A DNA stretch of 64,000 bases, taken from the NCBI GenBank assembly GCA_002086835.1, contig MVIG01000015.1:1-64000 (forward strand), in the 5' to 3' direction. Under the pieces are notes generated by a model. The model was not told where the DNA came from. It saw only the letters and a program-made list of their open reading frames with translations, and made no database searches. Shown here one piece after another: positions 33,953 to 44,755 of the stretch. Made by a program: the position numbers and the translations under genes. Source of the DNA: Mycolicibacterium porcinum. GTDB lineage: Bacteria; Actinomycetota; Actinomycetes; Mycobacteriales; Mycobacteriaceae. Every line of letters begins with the position of its first letter. Within the stretch, counting starts at the first letter, position 1.

Positions 33953-34852
33953 CTATCCAATCTGTTTGGCGAAGTTGACATCCCGTACCGACACCGCGGG
34001 CACGCTCAGACCGTCGCCCGAGCTCACGTTCACCCCGACCCCGTAGGAAGTCTCCAGCAACCGCAGCCGCTGCAGACCCGGAGTGCGATCGAACGTATCG
34101 GCCATGCCCTTCGGCGGTCCGATGGCCACAATGACATACGGACTCGTGATCGGCTGGTTGTCGACCAGAATCCCGCCGCCGGCCTGGCGGATCGTGACAC
34201 CGGCACCGACCCGCACGCCGCCCACCGAAACCGCCTCTGCCCCACTGGCCCACAGCGAGTTCACCACCAGCTGCAGGTCCCGGTCGAGGATGATCTGCTG
34301 ACCACCGGCGACCCGCTGTTTGGACACGTCGCTGAGGTCCTTGGACAGCCCGGGATCGGTGATCGTGACGGTCAGTCCCGGGCCGATCATCGGAATGGCG
34401 GCGGCCTCGATGTTGGCGGTGTCCAGACTGCCGAGCAGGTGCTGGCCGTTCTCGTCCATTCCGAGCCTGCTGCGCCGTTCGGCGTCGAGCTGATCGACCA
34501 GGGCAGCGCGCTCGGCGCTGGCCCGGTCGGCACCGATCTGGGCCGCGCGGACCCGCCCGGCCAGGGTGTGCTGGGCTTCCCGCGCGGCCGGGGCCGCCGT
34601 CTGCGCCTGACCGGCGGCGACGGCGAACACCGCGGCGATCGCGCCCGCGCCCAGCAGAAGCCACACGAGGTCGGTGACGCGCCGGCGCGGCCGGTCACCG
34701 GACTCCCGGGCCGCGGCGGCCGCGGCATATCCGGGGTCCAGGTGCTCCGAGAGCAACGACCGCAGCAGCGAGGGCAGCGGAATGCGCTTGGGCGCGTTGG
34801 CCTCATGGTCGTTGAGTCCGGCCCCCGATTCGAAGCCGCCCAGGGTGCTCAT
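33953..34852 (-). CDS. DUF881 membrane protein (Rv1823-like)
   Basis: A 299-residue protein and the second DUF881 member in the operon, with a transmembrane segment near 55-80 (VTDLVWLLLGAGAIAAVFAVAAG), a coiled coil and the C-terminal domain (PMIGPGLTVTITDPG, SGAEAVSVGGVRVGAG, YVIVAIGPPKGMADTF). The ATG at 34852 overlaps the pgsA2 stop as ATGA, so translation is coupled. The reading frame extends far upstream across pgsA2, but that is a shadow. Confidence 0.87.
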   Translation of the reverse strand: MSTLGGFESGAGLNDHEANAPKRIPLPSLLRSLLSEHLDPGYAAAAAARESGDRPRRRVTDLVWLLLGAGAIAAVFAVAAGQAQTAAPAAREAQHTLAGRVRAAQIGADRASAERAALVDQLDAERRSRLGMDENGQHLLGSLDTANIEAAAIPMIGPGLTVTITDPGLSKDLSDVSKQRVAGGQQIILDRDLQLVVNSLWASGAEAVSVGGVRVGAGVTIRQAGGGILVDNQPITSPYVIVAIGPPKGMADTFDRTPGLQRLRLLETSYGVGVNVSSGDGLSVPAVSVRDVNFAKQIG

Positions 34853-35481
34853 CGGCGCTGAGCCGGAAGTTGTCGCACCACCATCGTCACCTGGATCAGG
34901 TACAGCACCGCCGACCACAGGTACAGCGCCGCGCCCCACAGCAGGAATGCCCATCCGCAGGCCAGGGCCACCCGGCTCCACGTCGCGTCCCACTGGCCGA
35001 GCAGCACCCACGGGAAACCCGACATCAGCGCGAACGTGGCGGCCTTGCCCAGATATGTCACCGGCAGCGCGGTCAGTCCGCGGCTGCGCAGCAACGGCAG
35101 TGTCGCCGCCAGCAGCAGATCGCGCCCCAGCAGGGTCAGCACCAGCCACCACGGCACCACGCCGTACAGCGCCAGCGCGACCGGGACGGTGACCATGTAG
35201 ATGCGGTCGACGAGCGGATCGAGCAGCGCGCCCAGCCGCGAGGACTGATTGTCGACCAGGCGGGCGATCTTCCCGTCGGCCCAGTCGGAGAAGCCGCTGA
35301 ACATCAGCACCGCAACGGCCCAGCCGTTGGCGTGCGCACCGAACAGCAGCCACAGGAACACCGGTACCAGCACCAGGCGCAGCACACTGAGCGCGTTGGG
35401 CACGGTCAGCACCCGATCCGAACCGGGTGGGGCATCCCGACGCGTGGCGCTCCTGCCCTCGGGAGCAGGCGCGTGGTCCAT
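34849..35481 (-). CDS. pgsA2: CDP-alcohol phosphatidyltransferase PgsA2
   Basis: Membrane enzyme that joins a polar head group alcohol to CDP-diacylglycerol; PgsA2 is a paralogue of the phosphatidylglycerophosphate synthases. The 210-residue protein has the signature DG-x2-AR-x8-G-x3-D-x3-D intact (DWADGKIARLVDNQSSRLGALLDPLVDR region, from about residue 66). There are about five transmembrane helices. The head group it uses is not established. Lies 10 bp after secA2 and overlaps the DUF881 gene. Confidence 0.88.
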   Translation of the reverse strand: MDHAPAPEGRSATRRDAPPGSDRVLTVPNALSVLRLVLVPVFLWLLFGAHANGWAVAVLMFSGFSDWADGKIARLVDNQSSRLGALLDPLVDRIYMVTVPVALALYGVVPWWLVLTLLGRDLLLAATLPLLRSRGLTALPVTYLGKAATFALMSGFPWVLLGQWDATWSRVALACGWAFLLWGAALYLWSAVLYLIQVTMVVRQLPAQRR

Positions 35482-35491
35482 GGCCTAGAAC

Positions 35492-37849
35492 CTAGCGGAA
35501 CACACCCGGCAGGCTCAGCGCCGACATGGTGTCGTCGTTGAGCGGATTGTCGTGGACCATGTACGTCCACGTCGACGTCGGCCGCGCCAGCTTGGACAGG
35601 TCGATGCCCGGTTCGTCCTCGATCTTCTCCGCCGTGTCGAAGGTCTGCTGGGCGGCCTCGATGGCATCGGCGGCCAGCGAGGCGAACGCGTCGACGGCCA
35701 TCCGGTGGAATTCGTCGAGCGGATTCTGGCGGCCCAGCGCCCGCAGGTGGATGCTCTCCCGGATGTCGGCGAGGAAGGCCAGATGGTCACACCAGCCGCG
35801 GTCCAGGTGGTAGAGCATGATCAGCCGGCAGATCTTCTCCAGCTTCTCCTCGCCGTCCTCCCCCAGCTCCTCGGCCAGCTTGGCGTAGCGCTCGGGTGAC
35901 CGCTCCTTGAGCTCCTGGCGTGCGGTGTCGGTGCGCAGCAGGGTTTCGCGCCGATCCACGATGATGGCGCGCTGCTGCGCGATCAACTGGTTGTAGCGCC
36001 AGGTGTTGGCGTGTACGTCGAGCAACCTGCCCTCGGCGACCCGCTGCGCGTGGTCGAGCAGACCCGCGGCCTTGGGCGCGAGAACGCGGCCGTCCTCGTC
36101 GGTCTCGGTGGGGAGCTTGGTGTCGTCGAGGTGGGAGGCCACCACCTCGTCCTCCCAGCTGGAGAAGAACACCGTCGAGCCGGGATCACCCTGACGCCCG
36201 GCGCGCCCGCGCAGCTGGTTGTCCAGGCGTTCGGTGTGGTGCCGGCCGGTGCCGACGACGTGCAGCCCGCCGAGCTCGGCCACCTTCTCCTTGTCCTCCG
36301 AATCGTCGGCGGCGTCGGACCCGCCCAGCCGGATGTCGGTACCGCGACCGGCCATCTGGGTGGACACCGTCACCGAGCCCAGCTTGCCGGCCTCGGCGAT
36401 CACGGCCGCCTCTTCGGCGTCGTTCTTGGCGTTGAGCACCACGGCGGGGACGCCCGCCTTGACCAGCCGGCGGTGCAGGTCTTCGGACTCGGCGACATCG
36501 TGGGTGCCGACCAGCACGGGCTGACCGGTGGCGTGCACCTCGGCGATGTGTTCGACGATGGCGTGGTTCTTGGCCGCCTCGGTGAGGTACACCCGGTCGG
36601 TCTCGTCCTCGCGGATGTTGGGCTTGTTCGGCGGGATCGGCGACACCCCGAGCTTGTAGAACTGGCGCAGCTGTTCACCGGCGGCCAGCGCGGTGCCGGT
36701 CATGCCGCACACCGTCGGGTATCGGTTGACCAGGGCCTGCACCGTGATGGTGTCGAGCACCTCACCGGTCTCGGTGGTCTCGATGCCTTCCTTGGCCTCG
36801 ACGGCGGCCTGCAGGCCGTCCGGCCACCGCTGCAGCGACGCGATCCGGCCACGGGACGCGTTGATCAGATGGACCGCTCCGTCGCGGACGATGTAGTGCA
36901 CGTCGCGCTGCAGCAGCACGTGGGCGTGCAACGCGACGTTGACCTCGGTGAGCGTGGTGGCGACGTGCTCCTCGGAGTACAGGTCGATATTGCCGAGGCG
37001 GGCCTCTAGCTTGCGGGCACCGGCCTCGGTGAGGTGCACGTTGCGGTTGTCGTCGTCGGTCGCGAAGTTCTCGTCGGAATCGGTCCCGGTGATGAGGTCG
37101 CCGACCATCCGGATGATCTCGACGCGCGGCTGTTCCCGGTGGCTGGTGCCGGCCAGCACCAGCGGCACCAGCGCCTCGTCGACGAGCACCGAGTCCGCCT
37201 CGTCGATGAGCGCCACGTCGGGATTGGGCGACACCAGATCGGCGACGTCGGTGACCAACTGATCGCGCAGCACGTCGAAGCCGATCTCGTTGACCGAGGC
37301 GTAGGTGATGTCGCACTCGTAGGCAACGCGGCGCTGCTCGGCCGTGGAGTCGGCGGTGATCCAGCCGACCGTGAGCCCCAGCGCCTCCAGCAGCGGGGTC
37401 ATCCACTCGGCGTCACGACGCGCCAGGTAGTCGTTGATGGTGATGACGTGCACGTGCCTGCCGCCGATCGCGTAGCCGGCCGCCGCGATCGCGCCGGCCA
37501 GCGTCTTGCCCTCACCGGTGGCCATCTCAACGACGTCACCGGCGAGCATGCGCAGCGCGGCGAGCAGCTGTACGTCGAACGGTCGCAGTCCGGTGGTCCG
37601 CTCGGCGGCCTCCCTGGCCAGTGCCAGGAACTGCGGCATGTCGGCCGATGCCGCCAGGTCCTGCAGTTCGAGCAGCTTGGCGGCCTTGGTGAGCTGCTCG
37701 TCGTCGAGTTTGGCAGCCTTGTCCTCGAAGGCGGCTGCTCCCTTGACCTCTGAGAGCGACCGGGCCTGGTTCCGCTCGGTACTGGCACCCAATAGCTTCC
37801 AGAACTTGCTGCTCACACGGCCTGGTTTGGCGCTGGACGTCTTCGGCAC
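35492..37849 (-). CDS. secA2: Accessory preprotein translocase ATPase SecA2
   Basis: The second mycobacterial SecA, a non-essential ATPase that exports a small set of proteins through the SecYEG channel. The 785-residue protein lacks the long C-terminal zinc-binding tail of SecA1. It has Walker [20 protein letters not shown], Walker [14 protein letters not shown] and the motif [16 protein letters not shown]. Start is GTG 37849 ([23 protein letters not shown]). M. tuberculosis SecA2 is 808 residues. It is divergent from the BacA genes, with 109 bp between them. Confidence 0.96.
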   Translation of the reverse strand: MPKTSSAKPGRVSSKFWKLLGASTERNQARSLSEVKGAAAFEDKAAKLDDEQLTKAAKLLELQDLAASADMPQFLALAREAAERTTGLRPFDVQLLAALRMLAGDVVEMATGEGKTLAGAIAAAGYAIGGRHVHVITINDYLARRDAEWMTPLLEALGLTVGWITADSTAEQRRVAYECDITYASVNEIGFDVLRDQLVTDVADLVSPNPDVALIDEADSVLVDEALVPLVLAGTSHREQPRVEIIRMVGDLITGTDSDENFATDDDNRNVHLTEAGARKLEARLGNIDLYSEEHVATTLTEVNVALHAHVLLQRDVHYIVRDGAVHLINASRGRIASLQRWPDGLQAAVEAKEGIETTETGEVLDTITVQALVNRYPTVCGMTGTALAAGEQLRQFYKLGVSPIPPNKPNIREDETDRVYLTEAAKNHAIVEHIAEVHATGQPVLVGTHDVAESEDLHRRLVKAGVPAVVLNAKNDAEEAAVIAEAGKLGSVTVSTQMAGRGTDIRLGGSDAADDSEDKEKVAELGGLHVVGTGRHHTERLDNQLRGRAGRQGDPGSTVFFSSWEDEVVASHLDDTKLPTETDEDGRVLAPKAAGLLDHAQRVAEGRLLDVHANTWRYNQLIAQQRAIIVDRRETLLRTDTARQELKERSPERYAKLAEELGEDGEEKLEKICRLIMLYHLDRGWCDHLAFLADIRESIHLRALGRQNPLDEFHRMAVDAFASLAADAIEAAQQTFDTAEKIEDEPGIDLSKLARPTSTWTYMVHDNPLNDDTMSALSLPGVFR

Positions 37850-37958
37850 ATGTTCACGGTACGCGGGCGCGCCGAGTGTCCCGGAAACCGGATCGGCGCA
37901 GCCACGCCTGGAGCCGTCTGGCCGGGCTCATGCCAGCTGATGGGGGTACTTTGCCCGC

Positions 37959-39890
37959 ATGGAGATGTTCACCCCGACACTGGACTGGGGCGATGAGCTC
38001 GCCACGTCGCTGGCGTGGATCGCCAAGGGCTGGCTGATCGCTGCGGTATGCACTTTGGTGATTCTGGTGCTGATCGCCAGGTTCACCGCCTGGGGCAGGC
38101 AGTACTGGCGGATCACCCGCGGATACTTCACCGGGCGCGACAGCGTGATCGTGTGGGCCTGGCTGGGCGCGCTGCTGCTGTCGGTGATCGCCGGGGTTCG
38201 ACTGGCGGTGCTGTTCAGCTATCAGGGCAACGACATGATGACCAGCTTCCAGGTCATCGCCGGCGGCATCTCCAGCGGCAACGAGGCCGTGAAGGTCTCG
38301 GGTAAAGACGGGTTCTGGCTGTCTCTGGGCGTCTTCGCGCTGCTGGCAGCGATCCATATCGCCCGGATCATGCTCGACATCTACATGGCCCAGCGGTTCA
38401 TGCTGCGCTGGCGGGCGTGGCTGACCGCCCAGCTCACCGGTGACTGGTTGGAGGGCAAGGCCTACTACCGCACGCGCTTCATCGACGACACCATCGACAA
38501 TCCGGACCAGCGCATCCAGGCCGACATCGACACGTTCACCGCGGGCATCGACTCGCTGCCGAACCGGCCGAGCGCCAGCTCCACGAACACCCTGTTGTTC
38601 GGCTCCATTTATTCGGTGGCCTCGATGATTTCGTTCACCGCGATTCTGTGGAACCTGTCCGGCGAGATCACCTTGCCCCTCGTCGGCATCGACCTGCCCC
38701 GGGCGATCTTCTGGATCGGCGTCATCTACGTCCTGTTCGCCACGGTCGTCGCGTTCTGGCTCGGCCGGCCGATCATCCAACTGGCCTTCAACAACGAGAA
38801 GTACAACGCGGCCTTCCGCTACGCGCTGGTGCGGCTGCGCGACGCCTCCGAAGCGGTGGCCTTCTACCGCGGAGAGATCGCCGAGCGCACCGGGCTGCGG
38901 AAGCTGTTCGCACCGGTGGTGTCGAACTACCGGACCTATATCAACCGGATGATCAAGTTCCAGGGCTGGAACAACTCGATCGACCAGGCCCAGGAGCTCA
39001 TCCCCTACATCGTCCAATTCCCGCGGTTCTACAGCGGCGAGATCACCCTTGGCGCACTGAACCAGACCGCCAGCGCCTTCCGCAGCCTGCTCGACGGGCT
39101 GTCCTTCTTCCGTACCGCCTACGACCAATTCGCCGGCTACCGGGCCGCGATCATGCGTCTGCACGGACTCGTCGTGGCCAACGAGGAGGCCAGGGCGCTG
39201 CCCGAGGTGACCACGCTGCCGTGCGTGGACGGCACGGTGAAGCTCTCCGATATCGAGGTCCGCACCCCGGACGGCAGGCAGCTCGTCAACCCGCTCGACC
39301 TGCACCTGCAGGTGGGTGACACGTTGGTGATCACCGGGCGGTCCGGCAGCGGCAAGACCACGCTGCTGCGCAGCCTCGCCGAGCTGTGGCCGTTCACGTC
39401 GGGCACCCTGACCCGCCCGTGCGGGCCCAACGAGACGATGTTCCTGTCGCAGTTGCCCTACGTCCCGCTCGGTGACCTGCGCGCGGTGGTCACCTACCCG
39501 GGTGAGGAAGGCGCCGTCGACGACGAGACCCTGAAGCGGACGCTGGACGAGGTCGCGCTCGCGCATCTGGTCAATCGGCTCGACGAGGTCCAGGACTGGG
39601 CCAAGGTGCTGTCTCCCGGTGAGCAGCAACGGATTGCGTTCGCCCGGATCCTGCTCGTCAAGCCCAAGGTGGTGTTCCTCGACGAGTCGACCTCGGCTCT
39701 CGACGAGGGCCTGGAGTTCATGCTGTACCAGCGGGTGCGCACCGAACTGCCGAACACCATCCTGGTCAGCGTCAGCCACCGCACCACGGTCGAACAGCAC
39801 CACACCCACGAGCTCGAGCTGCTCGGTGACGGTGAATGGCGGCTCGGCCGGATCGAGGACGACGCGGCGGGCCTGGTCAAGCAACCCTGA
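37959..39890 (+). CDS. bacA: BacA/SbmA-type ABC transporter (Rv1819c-like), first copy
   Basis: A single-chain exporter-fold importer of 643 residues: SbmA/BacA membrane domain (1-400, with [12 protein letters not shown], a conserved cytoplasmic loop, at about 181) fused to an ABC ATPase (Walker [18 protein letters not shown], Walker [13 protein letters not shown]). M. tuberculosis Rv1819c imports vitamin B12, bleomycin and antimicrobial peptides. A second homologue follows after 32 bp. The ATG follows GGGGGT ten bases upstream. Confidence 0.93.
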   Translation: MEMFTPTLDWGDELATSLAWIAKGWLIAAVCTLVILVLIARFTAWGRQYWRITRGYFTGRDSVIVWAWLGALLLSVIAGVRLAVLFSYQGNDMMTSFQVIAGGISSGNEAVKVSGKDGFWLSLGVFALLAAIHIARIMLDIYMAQRFMLRWRAWLTAQLTGDWLEGKAYYRTRFIDDTIDNPDQRIQADIDTFTAGIDSLPNRPSASSTNTLLFGSIYSVASMISFTAILWNLSGEITLPLVGIDLPRAIFWIGVIYVLFATVVAFWLGRPIIQLAFNNEKYNAAFRYALVRLRDASEAVAFYRGEIAERTGLRKLFAPVVSNYRTYINRMIKFQGWNNSIDQAQELIPYIVQFPRFYSGEITLGALNQTASAFRSLLDGLSFFRTAYDQFAGYRAAIMRLHGLVVANEEARALPEVTTLPCVDGTVKLSDIEVRTPDGRQLVNPLDLHLQVGDTLVITGRSGSGKTTLLRSLAELWPFTSGTLTRPCGPNETMFLSQLPYVPLGDLRAVVTYPGEEGAVDDETLKRTLDEVALAHLVNRLDEVQDWAKVLSPGEQQRIAFARILLVKPKVVFLDESTSALDEGLEFMLYQRVRTELPNTILVSVSHRTTVEQHHTHELELLGDGEWRLGRIEDDAAGLVKQP

Positions 39891-39922
39891 TCGAGCGCTA
39901 GTTCCCGGTAACTTCCCGGGGT

Positions 39923-41836
39923 ATGGAGATGTTCACCCAGTCACTGGACTGGGGCAACGAGATCCTCGGGTCGCTGGTCTGGGTCCTCAAGGCGTGGGCG
40001 ATCGGCGCGGTGGCGCTGGTCGCGGTCGCCGCTCTCCTGGCTCGTGTCACCACGTGGGGCCGCCAATTCTGGCGGGTCACGGGTGGCTATTTCCTTGGCC
40101 GCCAGAGCGTTCCGGTGTGGGCACTGCTGGGCGCGCTGCTCTTCTCGGTGATGCTGTCGGTCCGGATGGACGTGTTGTTCAGCTACTACGTGAACGACCA
40201 GACCACGGCCCTGCAGGTGGCGTTCTCCGGCACCGGTTCCGGCAATGAGGCGGTGCGCCGGTCCGGAATCGACGGATTCTGGCACTCGATCGTGATCTTC
40301 GCGATGTTGGTCACGGCGGACATCACCCGCACATTGCTCGACCTGTATCTGATGCAGTACTTCATCATTCGCTGGCGGGTCTGGCTGACCCACCGCCTCA
40401 CGAGTGACTGGCTGGATCAACGTGCCTACTATCGCGGCCGGTTCATCGGCGGTTTCGGCGGAACCCCGATCGACAACCCGGATCAGCGCATCCAGCAGGA
40501 CATCGACGTCTTCACCACGGGCACCGGCCCCGAGACCAACACCCCGACAGTCGCCACCGCCCAGACGCTGGTGTTCGGATCGGTGTACTCGATCGTCTCG
40601 GTCGTCGCGTTCACGCCGATCCTGTGGAACCTCGCCGGTCCGCTGACCCTGTTCGGTGTCACCGTGCCGAAGGCGTTGTTCTGGATCGCGCTGCTGTGGG
40701 TAGGGGTCACGACTGTGGTGGCGATCTGGATCGGCAGGCCGATGATCCGGTTGACGTTCCGCAACTCACTGACCAACGCGGCGTTCCGGTACGCGCTCGT
40801 GCGTGTCCGCGACGGCGCCGAGGCGGTCGGCTTCTATCACGGCGAACGTACCGAACGCCGCACGCTGGCAGACCGATTCGCCAAGGTGATCGCGAACTAC
40901 CGCAGGCTCGTGCTCCGGGGTGTCGCGTTCCTCGGCTGGAATCGGTCCATCAACCAGATCATCGATCCGCTGCCGCTGATCATTCAGGCGCCCCGGTTGT
41001 TCGCGGGTCAGCTCACCTACGGCGATGTCCTGCAGTCGGCGAGTGCGTTCAACAACGTGCAGAGCTCGTTGAGCTTCTTCCGTTCGGTGTACGACGCCTT
41101 CGCCGGCTACCGGGCGGCGATCATCCGCCTCGACGGCCTCGTCACCGCGAACGAACAGGCAAGGGCGCTACCGCGTTTGGACACCGGGGTGAGCAGCAAC
41201 GGCGGGGTCGAGCTCGAGGACGTCGAAGTGCGGTCCCCTACCGGCGACCTCTTGCTGCACGACCTCGACATGCAACTGGCACCCGGCGATTCACTGGTCA
41301 TCACCGGGCCGTCCGGCACCGGTAAGACGACTCTGCTGCGTAGCCTGGCGCGGCTGTGGCCGTACGGTTCGGGCACTGTGCGCTATCCCGGGCAGGGCGA
41401 GGTCATGTTCCTGTCGCAGCTCCCCTATGCCCCGCTGGGCGATCTGCGGACGGTCGCCTGTTATCCGTCACCGACCGGGACCTACGGCGACGACGAGATC
41501 CGGTCCGCGCTCGACGCGGTCGCCCTGGGAAATCTGGCCTCCCGGCTCGACGAGGATGCCGACTGGGGAAAGGTGTTGTCGCCGGGCGAACAGCAGCGGA
41601 TCGCGTTCGCCCGGGTGCTGCTGGCCAAGCCGTCGGCGGTGTTCCTCGATGAGGCCACCTCGGCGCTCGACGCCGGTCAGCAGTACGCGTTGTACACGAC
41701 GCTGCGCACCGAGCTGCCCGACTGCATCGTGGTCAGTATCAGCCACCGCGACAGCGTCAACCGGCTCCACGACCGTCGCCTGGAACTGCTCGGCGACGGC
41801 CGGTGGAACCTCGTGCCGGTCGGCGAACCCGCCTAA
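39923..41836 (+). CDS. BacA/SbmA-type ABC transporter, tandem second copy
   Basis: A 637-residue paralogue of the upstream gene with the same fused layout. Both begin [18 protein letters not shown], share PDQRI-QxDIDxF, GRPxIxLxFxN, [14 protein letters not shown] and have intact ATPase motifs ([29 protein letters not shown]). The two proteins differ throughout, so this is an old duplication rather than a recent copy. M. tuberculosis has one gene here. The stop overlaps that of the flavoprotein gene by 4 bp on the opposite strand. Confidence 0.9.
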   Translation: MEMFTQSLDWGNEILGSLVWVLKAWAIGAVALVAVAALLARVTTWGRQFWRVTGGYFLGRQSVPVWALLGALLFSVMLSVRMDVLFSYYVNDQTTALQVAFSGTGSGNEAVRRSGIDGFWHSIVIFAMLVTADITRTLLDLYLMQYFIIRWRVWLTHRLTSDWLDQRAYYRGRFIGGFGGTPIDNPDQRIQQDIDVFTTGTGPETNTPTVATAQTLVFGSVYSIVSVVAFTPILWNLAGPLTLFGVTVPKALFWIALLWVGVTTVVAIWIGRPMIRLTFRNSLTNAAFRYALVRVRDGAEAVGFYHGERTERRTLADRFAKVIANYRRLVLRGVAFLGWNRSINQIIDPLPLIIQAPRLFAGQLTYGDVLQSASAFNNVQSSLSFFRSVYDAFAGYRAAIIRLDGLVTANEQARALPRLDTGVSSNGGVELEDVEVRSPTGDLLLHDLDMQLAPGDSLVITGPSGTGKTTLLRSLARLWPYGSGTVRYPGQGEVMFLSQLPYAPLGDLRTVACYPSPTGTYGDDEIRSALDAVALGNLASRLDEDADWGKVLSPGEQQRIAFARVLLAKPSAVFLDEATSALDAGQQYALYTTLRTELPDCIVVSISHRDSVNRLHDRRLELLGDGRWNLVPVGEPA

Positions 41837-43317
41837 CGCCCCGCCGCGTGCGTGCCTGCGCGGCGCCCGAAGAACGATCCTTCGCCGAGTTGCACGCCGC
41901 TGGCGTATCCCTTGCCGTCCTGAGCGATGTTGGACGCGCAGGCGCCCGCCGCGTACAGGCCGGCGATGACGCTGCCGTCCGCCCGCAACACTTCGCCGTC
42001 GATCGACACGGTCAGCCCGCCCATGGTGAAGCCCGAGTACATGGCGACGCCGAGCGACAGATCGAAGGCCGCGTACGGGCCCGTGTCCTGTGCGGCGATG
42101 TAGTCGGGTTGCTTGTGGAAGTCGGGATCCTCGCCGACCGCCGCGTTCTTGTTGTAGCGCTCCAGCGTGGCGGCCAGGTTTCCGGCCGGAATGCCCAGTG
42201 CCTCTTCGACTTCGGCGATAGTCTCGTAGCCGTCGATGAACTTGATCAGCGGCATCGCCGGCATCTCCATGTGCGCCTCGTCCACGATGAGGTACGCCTG
42301 CTGATCGGGCTGCTCCAGAACGAACGCCGAGGTGCGCGAGTGGTAGGAGTCCTCGGCGACGAACCGCTGCCCCTGGTTGTTGACGATGACGCCGGTCAGC
42401 AGGACCTCCGGCGGGTAGGCAGCGGCGGTGATGAACAGCTGGTCCATCCCGTTGGCGACGCCGCCTGCCGCGACACCCATCCGGATGCCCAGGCCGTCGT
42501 CGTTGGGGTTGCCCAGGATGTACGGCTCGACCTCACCGTGGTGCTTGGTGCGGCGCTTCTTGCCGAGGGCCGGGGTGTATTCGGCGACCATCTCGGGATT
42601 CATCGCGAATCCGCCTGCCGCGATGACGACCGATTTCGCTTTGATACAGCCGGTTTCGCCGAAGTGCTTCCACTTCACGCCCACGACCGCCCCGTCGTCG
42701 ACGACCAGGTTGGTGGCCCCGACCTCGTAGCGGATCGTGACGCCCAGCGTCTCGGCTCGTTTCAGCAGGAGATCGATCACCATCGCGGCGCCGCCCAACT
42801 CGCCCGGCACGGGCACCGAGTGTCCGCGCGGAGCCGGCTTGGCCTGCTCGGTGAAGGGCCACACCTTCTCGTTGCCGGTGTAGGACAGCCCCTCGGTGCC
42901 GGGCGGCACGACGACCTTGCCCGGGTAGAAGCTGCGCTCGAACTGGAAGCCCAGTGACTCAAGCCAATTGAAGTGTTCGACACTGCCGTCGCAGTAGGCG
43001 CGGATCTTTTCCAGATCGGGTTCGCGGGATACCGCGACGAGGTACTTGTACATCTCGTCCGCGGTGTCGGGGTGCCCGGTCGCCTCTTGCACGGCGGTAC
43101 CGCCGCCGAGATAGAAGTGCCCGCCTGCCATCGACGTGGTGCCGCCGGCCGCGGCTGCCTTCTCCAGCACCAGCACGCGAGCGCCTTGTGCCGCGGCGCT
43201 GACCGCGGCGCAACCTCCGGCGATGCCGAACCCGAGCACCACGACGTCGAACTCGTCGGACCAGGTTTCGACGTCCGCGGCGGCCAGGACTTCGGGGACG
43301 TCGGGGATTTCCTTCAC
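41833..43317 (-). CDS. FAD-binding flavoprotein of the fumarate reductase/ketosteroid-dehydrogenase-like family (Rv1817-like)
   Basis: A 494-residue flavoprotein. The FAD fold is [29 protein letters not shown] near residue 25, followed by [20 protein letters not shown] and ending [18 protein letters not shown]. The family includes fumarate reductases and 3-ketosteroid delta-1-dehydrogenases; the substrate is not shown. The GTG at 43317 overlaps the VOC stop as GTGA and has AGGAGCAGCA upstream. It shares a promoter with the VOC gene behind a KstR-type box, so a steroid-related oxidation is inferred. The longer upstream frame lies inside the VOC gene. Confidence 0.8.
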   Translation of the reverse strand: MKEIPDVPEVLAAADVETWSDEFDVVVLGFGIAGGCAAVSAAAQGARVLVLEKAAAAGGTTSMAGGHFYLGGGTAVQEATGHPDTADEMYKYLVAVSREPDLEKIRAYCDGSVEHFNWLESLGFQFERSFYPGKVVVPPGTEGLSYTGNEKVWPFTEQAKPAPRGHSVPVPGELGGAAMVIDLLLKRAETLGVTIRYEVGATNLVVDDGAVVGVKWKHFGETGCIKAKSVVIAAGGFAMNPEMVAEYTPALGKKRRTKHHGEVEPYILGNPNDDGLGIRMGVAAGGVANGMDQLFITAAAYPPEVLLTGVIVNNQGQRFVAEDSYHSRTSAFVLEQPDQQAYLIVDEAHMEMPAMPLIKFIDGYETIAEVEEALGIPAGNLAATLERYNKNAAVGEDPDFHKQPDYIAAQDTGPYAAFDLSLGVAMYSGFTMGGLTVSIDGEVLRADGSVIAGLYAAGACASNIAQDGKGYASGVQLGEGSFFGRRAGTHAAGR

Positions 43318-43808
43318 TGCTGCTCCTGTTTCACATACTCGAAGAACGCCCGGATCTCGGGCGGAATGTAAGCGATCTCCAGATACGGCACTCCGGCCGC
43401 GGCGGCCGAGACGTAGGCGAATCTCATGCCTCCGGGCATGACGCCCTGGCACACAACGGGTGTCCCGTCACCCTCGGCGTCCCGCAGTTTCGCATCGAAT
43501 GCGGACTCGTCGGCCGCTTCGATGCAGATGTGGTGCAGGCCGGCCCCGTGCCGGTCCAGGAACTCGGTGTAGACACTCTCGCCGCGCACGGGCGCGATGA
43601 GCTCCAGTTGGGTGTCGCCGGCGTAGCTGAGCGAGATGTCGGCCACGAAATCGGCGGGCCCGCCACGGTAGCTGCAGGTTTCGGGGCCGAAGTGCACCGC
43701 GGGCATGCGCACCCAACGGCGTGCGCCGAGCAGGGCGGTCAGCGACCGTTCGGTGGCGTCCAGATCGGCGGTAACCCAGGCGATCTGGACAGGTGTCTGA
43801 TCAAGCAT
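43314..43808 (-). CDS. VOC/glyoxalase-fold protein, first gene of a flavoprotein operon
   Basis: A 164-residue protein with the paired beta-alpha-beta-beta-beta fold of the VOC superfamily. Metal-ligand candidates are His in GAGLHHICIEA and Glu in LELIAPV; the pattern LELIAPVRGESVYTEFLDRHGAGLHHI resembles methylmalonyl-CoA epimerase and related enzymes. The substrate is not predictable. I chose the ATG at 43808, because TACGCT lies seven bases upstream, as in leaderless mycobacterial starts; GTG 43829 and ATG 43814 are alternatives. Confidence 0.75.
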   Translation of the reverse strand: MLDQTPVQIAWVTADLDATERSLTALLGARRWVRMPAVHFGPETCSYRGGPADFVADISLSYAGDTQLELIAPVRGESVYTEFLDRHGAGLHHICIEAADESAFDAKLRDAEGDGTPVVCQGVMPGGMRFAYVSAAAAGVPYLEIAYIPPEIRAFFEYVKQEQQ

Positions 43809-43841
43809 CGCCATGAGCGTATCGCCCACTCGGCACGAAAG

Positions 43842-43857
43842 CTAGAACGTGTTCTAG
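43842..43857. promoter_or_regulatory. KstR-type operator (perfect palindrome)
   Basis: CTAGAAC-GT-GTTCTAG is a perfect 16-bp palindrome and its core fits the published KstR motif TNNAACNNGTTNNA at every fixed position. It lies 33 bp upstream of the VOC start, over the promoter of the VOC-flavoprotein operon. KstR represses cholesterol catabolism genes until a cholesterol-derived CoA thioester binds it. Confidence 0.75.
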
Positions 43858-43902
43858 TTCTACGCTTCGCCGAGCATCGCGAACGCCGGCCAGGCGCTGT
43901 GG

Positions 43903-44601
43903 TCAGGGCTGGCCGACGAGATTCGACACCTCGCCGGCGAGCGGGGCGCCGTCACTGCGCGCCTGGCCGCTGGCGTTCTGCCACGACACGGCGGCCGGGT
44001 AGTTACCCCAGGTGCTGTTGAACATCCCCACGATCGCAGCGCGACCGTCCGGCGTGATCACATACACCGGGCCACCGGAATCGCCCTTCTGGCTGACCAC
44101 CCCGTTGGCCATGGTGAACCAGCCGTTGTTGACGGCCTCGACGGTGCCACAGGTCTCCCCGGTCACCACCCCGAAATGGCAGACCGGAGCCCCTGGCGTC
44201 GGCACCACGGCGGGATCCTCCACGAGCATCCGCCCGCCCGGCAGGACGTTGTTCACCACGACATCGCCGGCCAGTTGGATGGTCTCCCAGTCCGAGATCA
44301 TGTGATTGGTGTCGACCGTGGCACCGTCGGGGGTGTTGTCCCGGAAAGAACCCATGTGCCCGATGAAATTGCCGTCCCGGTCGTTCACCGGCCCACCGCC
44401 GCGGCAGTGCCCGGCGGTGAATCCCATGCGGCTCCCCGGGTCCACGAAGCCCAGAGTGCACAGATTGGTGCCCTGGCGGATCTCCATCCCGGGGTACACC
44501 AGCGAACCTGCCGCGGCGGCCGTCGGGACCGGGCATACCAGCAGCCCGGCCACCGGCACCCCCGCCATCGCCCGCATCACCCCACCTAGCCAACTCTTCA
44601 C
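43903..44601 (-). CDS. Secreted trypsin-like serine protease-fold protein (Rv1815-like)
   Basis: A 232-residue exported protein. A signal peptide covers about residues 1-31 (hydrophobic [21 protein letters not shown]). The catalytic elements of S1 proteases are visible: FTAGHC with His65, a downstream acidic residue in ISDWETIQL, and GDSGGPVYV with the nucleophile Ser. It lacks a zymogen pattern. The GTG start has GGGAGG upstream. It resembles Rv1815 and sits in the same order relative to the flavoprotein. Confidence 0.82.
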   Translation of the reverse strand: MKSWLGGVMRAMAGVPVAGLLVCPVPTAAAAGSLVYPGMEIRQGTNLCTLGFVDPGSRMGFTAGHCRGGGPVNDRDGNFIGHMGSFRDNTPDGATVDTNHMISDWETIQLAGDVVVNNVLPGGRMLVEDPAVVPTPGAPVCHFGVVTGETCGTVEAVNNGWFTMANGVVSQKGDSGGPVYVITPDGRAAIVGMFNSTWGNYPAAVSWQNASGQARSDGAPLAGEVSNLVGQP

Positions 44602-44714
44602 GGCCGGCCTCCCTCGCTTTCGGACGTGGTGAAAGTCACCCTACCGATTTCAATATCGGCCAGGCGGCAACTTCGTTACCGGGGGTACCCGTTACGACGT
44701 GGCGAAAACGACGA

Positions 44715-44740
44715 CGGCCCCGACCGTATGGTCCGGGCCG
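44715..44740. terminator. Hairpin terminator after the lectin-LysM gene
   Basis: Two 11-base arms (CGGCCCCGACC and its near-complement) pair with one mismatch around GTAT. On the minus strand it is followed by CGTCGTTTTCG, a short T run. It lies 15 bp beyond the lectin stop. Confidence 0.6.
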
Positions 44741-44755
44741 CGCGACTGTCACAGG

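Noticed and set aside
36011..37753. Open frames antisense to secA2
   Set aside because: Low-complexity Gly/Val/Arg shadow sequence, no start signal.
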